From Parapedobacter flavus (lineage in GTDB: Bacteria; Bacteroidota; Bacteroidia; Sphingobacteriales; Sphingobacteriaceae), in NCBI RefSeq assembly GCF_035818675.1, contig NZ_JAYKZZ010000020.1, positions 67,941 to 131,940 on the forward strand: a stretch of DNA of 64,000 nucleotides. The letters run 5' to 3'. A program made the position numbers and the translations under genes. Shown one piece after another: positions 59,286 to 64,000 of the stretch. Below the pieces are notes generated by a model that did not search any database, was not told the DNA's origin, and saw only the letters and a list, made by a program, of their open reading frames with translations. Positions within the stretch are counted from its first letter, which is position 1, and each line of letters begins with the position of its first letter.

Positions 59286-60617
59286 TTAAATATACCGATT
59301 AACGATATTTTCAAACAGTTCCTGTTTGCCGCTGATGGTTTCAGGCTCGCCGGATGCAGCCGCGATATCGCGCAGGTCCGTCAAGGAGAGCTTACCGGCT
59401 TCGAAGTCGTTTCCTTTTCCGCTATCAAACGACGCGTAGCGTTCCGTCCGCAACTTCCGGTAGTCGGATTTGTTCAGGATGTTGTCGGCTGCGACGAGCG
59501 CACGGGCAAACGTATCCGCACCACCGATGTGTGCATAAAAAAGATCTGCCCGGTCAGTGGAGTTACGTCGTATCTTCGCATCGAAGTTGATGCCACCACC
59601 TGCGAAGCCACCGGCTTCGAGGATGATGAGCATACACTCCGCCAATTCGTTGATGTTGTTCGGAAATTGGTCGGTATCCCATCCGTTTTGGTAGTCGCCC
59701 CGATTGGCATCCATCGATCCCAGCAAGCCTGCATCGGCAGCCACCTGCAGTTCATGCTGGAATGTGTGCCCCGCCAGCGTAGCGTGGTTCACTTCCAGAT
59801 TGAGTTTGAAATCGTCCAACAGGTCGTATTGCCGGAGGAAGCTGATTACCGTTGCCGCGTCGTAGTCGTATTGGTGCTTGGTTGGCTCGCAGGGCTTCGG
59901 TTCAATGAAAAACGTGCCGTTGAACCCTTGGCCGCGGGCGTAGTCGCGCGCACTGTGCAGCATCCTAGCCAGGTGCTCCTGTTCGCGTTTCATGTCGGTG
60001 TTCAACAAGGTCATGTATCCCTCACGGCCGCCCCAGAACACGTAATTTTCGCCATCTAAGGCGATGGTGGCATCCAGCGCTGCCTTGATCTGCGCGCCGG
60101 CATGCGCTACCGCGGCAAAATCCGGATTAGTAGCCGCACCATTCATGTATCGTTTGTGGGAAAAGAGATTGGCGGTACCCCACAACAGCTTTACGCCACT
60201 GGCCGCCTGCTTTTCCTTGGCATATTCCACCAGGGTTGCTAGCCGGTTTTCATTCTCGGCTACGTTTTCACCATAATCCACCACATCCACATCGTGGAAG
60301 CAATAATAGGGCATGCCCATCTTGGTGAAAAACTCAAATGCCGCGTCCATCTTGTCTTTGGCACGTTGGATGACGTCTTTATCTTTATCCCAAGGGAAGA
60401 ACAGTGTCGGTCCGCCGAACGGATCGCTGCCGTTGCCATTGAATGAGTGCCAGTAGGCTACAGCAAACCGCAAGTGTTCTGCCATGGTTTTGCCGGCAAT
60501 GACCCTATTCGCATCATACCAGCGGTAGGCCAATGGGTTGTCTGATTCGGGGCCTTCATAGGCAATTTTACCGATGCCTTTGAAATACTCGTTTTCTCCG
60601 ATTAGTACGTTTGACAT
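59286..60617 (-). CDS. xylA: xylose isomerase
   Basis: A 443-residue class II D-xylose isomerase converting xylose to xylulose in the cytoplasm. Signatures are 'YYCFHDVDVVDYGENVAENE' (catalytic His and Asp), 'FFIEPKPCEPTKHQYDYD' (metal-binding Glu and Lys), 'NLEVNHATLAGHTF' and 'SMDANRGDYQNGWDTDQFP'. Length and the N-terminal extension are typical of class II. It follows xylB by 27 bases in one operon controlled by the divergent LacI regulator. Confidence 0.97.
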   Translation of the reverse strand: MSNVLIGENEYFKGIGKIAYEGPESDNPLAYRWYDANRVIAGKTMAEHLRFAVAYWHSFNGNGSDPFGGPTLFFPWDKDKDVIQRAKDKMDAAFEFFTKMGMPYYCFHDVDVVDYGENVAENENRLATLVEYAKEKQAASGVKLLWGTANLFSHKRYMNGAATNPDFAAVAHAGAQIKAALDATIALDGENYVFWGGREGYMTLLNTDMKREQEHLARMLHSARDYARGQGFNGTFFIEPKPCEPTKHQYDYDAATVISFLRQYDLLDDFKLNLEVNHATLAGHTFQHELQVAADAGLLGSMDANRGDYQNGWDTDQFPNNINELAECMLIILEAGGFAGGGINFDAKIRRNSTDRADLFYAHIGGADTFARALVAADNILNKSDYRKLRTERYASFDSGKGNDFEAGKLSLTDLRDIAAASGEPETISGKQELFENIVNRYI

Positions 60618-60644
60618 ATTTTTTCGTTTCGTTGTTTTAACTGT

Positions 60645-62141
60645 TTATCGATTCATTTCTTCGGCCAATTGGCTATCGAGAAGTTGCTTCCATTCTTGGT
60701 ATAGCCCCTCATAACGATCGGCATCTTGTGGCTCCACCGTTGTTAGCAGTTCCTGCTTGCTGAATGCGTCGGCGGGTGAGGCAAAAATGCCCGAGCCGAT
60801 ACCAGCACCCAAGGCGGCGCCCACGCTGCCGTCGCTGTTGTACAATTCAACAGGTACGCCGGTTACTTCCACAAAAATTTCGGTGAAAAGCTCGCTGAGG
60901 AACATATTCGCCTGGCCCGCACGGATGACGGATGGATGCATATTGTTTTCGCGGAGGATATCGAGGCCATAACGGAACGCGTAAGCAATACCTTCTTGCG
61001 ATGCCCGGAACACCTGTGAGCGGCCATGGGCGTTGAAGTCGAGGTCGACAAAACGCGCGCCCAATATTTTATTGTGCAGAAAGCGCTCCGCGCCATTGCC
61101 AAACGGAAAAATTTTCAGTCCGTTGCTGCCGGGGGCTACTGCTCTGCCCAGGGTATTCATCTGTGCATAGGTAAGGCCATGCCCGAAATGTTCCTTTGCC
61201 CAGCGATTTAATATGCCGGTGCCGTTGATACACAGTAATACACCTGTACGCGGTGCTTTCGGTGTGTAGTTGACGTGGGCAAAGGTGTTTACACGCGAGG
61301 CATGATCATAGACCAACTGGTCACTTACGGCATAAATAACGCCGGATGTCCCTGCCGTCGCCGCCACTTCTCCGGGCTCCAGCACGTTCAACGATAGTGC
61401 ATTGTTGGGTTGGTCGCCCGCCTTGTAAGACACGGGGATACCCGGCGTGAGGCCAAGCTGCACAGCGACATCCTTCCGCAATGTGCCGTGTTCGCCAAAC
61501 AAGGGCCGGATTTCGGGAAATACCGCCTCATCAAACCCGAAGTGGGCAAGGATATCCTTGGAGATGCGGTTGTTTTTGAAGTCCCAGAATATCCCTTCCG
61601 AGAGTGCCGAAATGCTGGTTGTTGCGGATCCCGTCAGCTTCATCGCGATGTAGTCGCCCGGCAGCATAATGTAATGGGCCTTCGCATAGACGTCGGGTTC
61701 GTTGGCCTTCACCCAGGCCCACTTCGATGCCGTGAAATTGCCGGGTGAGTTAAGCAAGTGTTCGAGTGCAAACCGTTCGCCGATGCCCGCAAAAGCCGCG
61801 TCGCCGATCTCCACGGCCCGGCTATCGCACCAGATGATCGAATGGCGGAGGGCGTTGCCGTCTTTGTCTGTTACAACCAAGCCATGCATTTGGTAGGCGA
61901 TGCCAATGGCACCGATGTCGCGCACCTTGAATGTGGCGTCTGCGGTAAGCTGCTGGACGGCGGCAACTACCTGCTCCCACCACATGTCGGGCGACTGCTC
62001 AGCCCAGCCCGGCACCACCGAAAGGATGTTGTTTTCATGGTCTTCCGGATAACGGATGGAGGCCACGCAAGCCTGCGTGTCGGCATCTACCACCGACACT
62101 TTGATGGACGATGTGCCGATATCAATACCTAGTAGTAACAT
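60645..62141 (-). CDS. xylB: xylulokinase
   Basis: A 498-residue FGGY-family kinase making xylulose 5-phosphate. The start at 62141 (MLLLGIDIGTSSIKVSVVD) is fixed by the phosphate-binding loop; longer frames run through the operator region. Features are 'GIAYQMHGLVVTDKDG' (substrate site, with 'SIIWCDSRA'), 'YKAGDQPNNALSLNV' (catalytic Asp region) and 'GTSGVIYAVSD' (ATP-binding). It is the first gene of the xylB-xylA operon. Confidence 0.95.
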   Translation of the reverse strand: MLLLGIDIGTSSIKVSVVDADTQACVASIRYPEDHENNILSVVPGWAEQSPDMWWEQVVAAVQQLTADATFKVRDIGAIGIAYQMHGLVVTDKDGNALRHSIIWCDSRAVEIGDAAFAGIGERFALEHLLNSPGNFTASKWAWVKANEPDVYAKAHYIMLPGDYIAMKLTGSATTSISALSEGIFWDFKNNRISKDILAHFGFDEAVFPEIRPLFGEHGTLRKDVAVQLGLTPGIPVSYKAGDQPNNALSLNVLEPGEVAATAGTSGVIYAVSDQLVYDHASRVNTFAHVNYTPKAPRTGVLLCINGTGILNRWAKEHFGHGLTYAQMNTLGRAVAPGSNGLKIFPFGNGAERFLHNKILGARFVDLDFNAHGRSQVFRASQEGIAYAFRYGLDILRENNMHPSVIRAGQANMFLSELFTEIFVEVTGVPVELYNSDGSVGAALGAGIGSGIFASPADAFSKQELLTTVEPQDADRYEGLYQEWKQLLDSQLAEEMNR

Positions 62142-62169
62142 AGCTGAAAGCGAATAAGTTCCATGGATA

Positions 62170-62192
62170 ATGCTAACGTTGGCATAAAGATA
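62170..62192 (-). promoter_or_regulatory. xylBA promoter with LacI-type operator
   Basis: A near-perfect 16-bp palindrome ATGCTAACGTTGGCAT (62170-62185, central CG, one non-complementary pair) lies directly downstream of the minus-strand -7-like box TATCTTTA (62185-62192). LacI-family repressors bind CG-centred dyads like this. Its position over the transcription start predicts repression of xylBA in the absence of inducer. Confidence 0.75.
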
Positions 62193-62224
62193 GATATTCC
62201 TTTTTGAATTCCAAGCTGTATCTT

Positions 62225-62232
62225 TATTTTTG
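62225..62232 (+). promoter_or_regulatory. -7 promoter element of the LacI regulator gene
   Basis: TATTTTTG on the plus strand, about 55 bases before the preferred TTG start and 22 before an alternative ATG. Confidence 0.5.
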
Positions 62233-62286
62233 TCTAGTCCGACAATCGGGCCCATGCATGCAATTTTGCTTTTAATCCATATCCAT

Positions 62287-63315
62287 TTGAAGAAAATCAC
62301 CATATTAGATATTGCCAAGGAGCTTGATATCACCTTTTCTACCGTAGCGCGCGCGCTCAATGATCACCCGGCTATCAGCGCCGCCACGAAAAAGGCCGTT
62401 CGCGAAACGGCCGACCGGCTGGGGTATCGGCCCAATAAATTGGCCTCTTCGCTACGCTCGGGCAAAACAAAGATCATTGGCGTACTGGTTCCCCGTCTCG
62501 ACGTGAGTTTCTTCAGCTCGGTGGTGCATGGCATCGAAGGGGTGATGAATGAAAATGGGTATACGATCTTACTGTACCAGTCGCAAGAGTCCATTAAGCA
62601 GGAAAGCCGTGGAATAGATACGTTCCTCCGCTCCCGTGTAGACGGCATCATTGCCTCCATTTCACTCGAAACGGAAGACAACGGTGGCTTCATGGAAATC
62701 AAGGACCGTAACATCCCGCTCGCTTTTTTTGATAGGGTGCCATCCGGCCTCGACGTGCCGTCCGTTACCATCGACGACTACCGCGGTGGTTTTATGGCTA
62801 CCGAACACCTCATCCGTGCAGGCTATCGGCGCATTGTCCATATCAACCAATACCGCAACATCAATATCTTTAACGAGCGTTTGCGTGGTTATCTCGATGC
62901 GTTGGTGCAGTATGGCTTACCGGTTGATGATAACTTGATTATCAAAGGGGAGTTCTCGCTCGAATTCGGACGGCGGTGTGTGCGGGAGTTATTAGATAAA
63001 GGTATCGTGTTCGATGCGGTATTTACGTTGGAGGATTTTACCGCAATGGGCGTAGCACAGGAATTGAAAGCCGTAGGCAAGTGCATTCCGGAAGAAGTCG
63101 GTGTAGTTGGATTCGCCAATGAGGCATTTACCAGCCTGGTAAGCCCAACGATCTCGACGGTCGACCAGCATACGGTCAAGATGGGGGCGGAGGTGGCTCG
63201 CCTTTTCCTCAAATTACTCAAGAAGGGCGACTATTACCAGCACAAGCCCGAGAAAATTGTGCTCGATCCCGAGTTGCTGGTTCGCGAAAGCTCAAATCGG
63301 TATCCTATGGGTTGA
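62287..63315 (+). CDS. LacI-family transcriptional regulator of the xylose operon
   Basis: 342 residues from a TTG start that yields the family's usual beginning (KKITILDIAKELDITFSTVARALNDHPAISAATKKAVRETADRLGYRPN: HTH plus hinge helix). An ATG at 62254 would prepend a hydrophobic stub. Residues about 60-335 form the periplasmic-binding-protein-like sensor (IIGVLVPRLDVSFFSSVVHGIEGVMNENGYTILLYQS, later 'VGVVGFANEAFTSLVSPTISTVDQ'). Divergent from xylBA, it most likely binds the palindrome at 62170-62185 and responds to xylose or a derivative. Confidence 0.92.
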   Translation: MKKITILDIAKELDITFSTVARALNDHPAISAATKKAVRETADRLGYRPNKLASSLRSGKTKIIGVLVPRLDVSFFSSVVHGIEGVMNENGYTILLYQSQESIKQESRGIDTFLRSRVDGIIASISLETEDNGGFMEIKDRNIPLAFFDRVPSGLDVPSVTIDDYRGGFMATEHLIRAGYRRIVHINQYRNINIFNERLRGYLDALVQYGLPVDDNLIIKGEFSLEFGRRCVRELLDKGIVFDAVFTLEDFTAMGVAQELKAVGKCIPEEVGVVGFANEAFTSLVSPTISTVDQHTVKMGAEVARLFLKLLKKGDYYQHKPEKIVLDPELLVRESSNRYPMG

Positions 63316-64000
63316 TGTGATGTTTTATCGCTTCGCGAGATGCTTTTTGCCACCCTTTCACTGTGGAAATGTTTTCTTTCTTGTTGCCGCTTGTTTGCCG
63401 TGGAAACGAGTTCTTTTTTCCGCTCTCTCGCCGCGGAGGCGACAAACTTTTGCTTGATCAAAAGTTTGATAAAAATCAAGGCTTGCCTGCTCCGTGGCAA
63501 CCCGTTGCCGCATGCACCGCAGCGAACCGAAGCCACCCCTACACGCCAACCCATCCCTTCGTTCGTCGGTTCGCTTTCGGGCATGCCTGGCTGCCGGTTG
63601 CTACCTCCGCAGGCTAGGCCGTCCGCGTTCGATCTGGTATCTACGGATGGCTTCGTCCCAACGCGTCCAACCCCACGCATGCTCGCCATGGGGTATAGCG
63701 GCGAGGGTGGGTCTGTGATAGCTCCGTCCGGCCATCTGCACTCACATGCGTTCAGAGGCAGGATCGGCCTTGGCGCAGTTGGACGTGTAGGCCGTGGTGG
63801 TGCGTTGCAGAAATGGTGGGGTACCTACCTCACCAAGTGGAACCCCGCCATGGGGTGGGCCATGGGTGCAGGCGGCCTAGGGTTCTCGCCGTTGCACCAG
63901 CGCGCAGCCGGAACAACAAATGCGGCATAGCCGGAGCACTTTGGTTACTTGGGTGCGTCCAAGTAACATGCCCGGCCGGCATAGAGGCCGGAAAGCCCTG
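63316..64000. other. no supportable gene; possible repeated element or gene-poor end
   Basis: Frames are open on both strands, the longest (63340-63930) coding for a Pro/Ser/Arg/Gly-rich sequence without domain, signal or normal codon character, so I do not call it. There is a short AT-rich palindrome-like stretch near 63449-63480 (TTTTGCTTGATCAAAAG) followed by GC-rich sequence. The look is of an interspersed repeat or decayed DNA, but this cannot be proven from one copy. Confidence 0.4.

Noticed and set aside
63340..63930. 196-residue plus-strand gene
   Set aside because: Composition is Pro/Ser/Arg/Gly-rich without domain or signal; no promoter; it overlaps equally open frames on both strands.

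Overview
The window looks like chromosomal DNA of a Bacteroidota bacterium, most likely a moderately GC-rich member of the Sphingobacteriaceae (Pedobacter/Parapedobacter type). This is inferred from the Bacteroidota promoter signature (TAnnTTTG near -7) ahead of many genes, the absence of clear Shine-Dalgarno sites, a PorP/SprF protein next to a giant type IX-secreted surface protein, a class II xylose isomerase, a TonB-dependent receptor, LytTR and two-component-propeller regulators, and metal-ABC genes with a DtxR-like fusion. No rRNA or plasmid/phage core genes were seen.

Layout. 1-4.35 kb: small housekeeping genes (COG3650-like fragment, Sir2 deacylase, DUF1835 protein, SRPBCC protein, CrcB fluoride channel, DUF2892 protein) with a structured intergenic stretch at 2.3-2.45 kb. 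4.4-14.7 kb: a Wzx/Wzy-type exopolysaccharide operon (flippase, two GT2 and three GT4 glycosyltransferases, polymerase/ligase, a beta-helix lipoprotein, then a priming sugar-phosphate transferase); most genes overlap end to end. 14.8-18.6 kb: an MFS transporter and a sugar-acid pair (IlvD/Edd dehydratase and SDR dehydrogenase). 18.7-22.5 kb: AT-rich accessory DNA with a split-Ada alkylation-repair cluster and a HigBA toxin-antitoxin locus whose toxin gene is frameshifted, ending at a tRNA-Arg gene. 22.6-29.2 kb: YchF, a Rieske protein, a frameshifted serine hydrolase, a DUF1456 protein, a DbpA-like helicase and a GH-A-clan-like lipoprotein. 29.4-30.0 kb: a striking degenerate 21-nt periodic repeat array that runs into the 3' end of a frameshifted LytTR response-regulator gene, followed by its LytS-type kinase.

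31.9-34.4 kb: a TonB-dependent receptor and an opposite-strand FG-GAP/VCBS protein, both cut at the same point, then an AT-rich reductase island next to tRNA-Leu. 34.6-39.7 kb: VOC protein, collagen-like lipoprotein, and a four-gene manganese/zinc ABC operon preceded by a perfect dyad that overlaps its promoter; one permease carries a DtxR/MntR-like domain. 39.8-54.2 kb: thiolase, the PorP/SprF + 2462-residue surface-protein pair, a divergent NarL-type regulator, a propeller sensor kinase and a secreted unknown. 54.4-58.7 kb: peptide (POT) transporter, polyprenol-phosphate mannosyltransferase-like enzyme, RuvB, outer-membrane barrel. 58.7-63.3 kb: a xylose locus (xylB-xylA, divergent LacI regulator, CG-centred operator). 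63.3-64 kb: no supportable gene.

The most distinctive signals are the 21-nt array, the double truncation at about 33.0 kb, the split-Ada operon, the metal operon with fused sensor and operator, and a recurrent TAnnTTTG-N4-start geometry suggesting leaderless transcripts. Four indels in three genes, each repaired by adding one base, mean that assembly error has to be excluded before calling pseudogenes.
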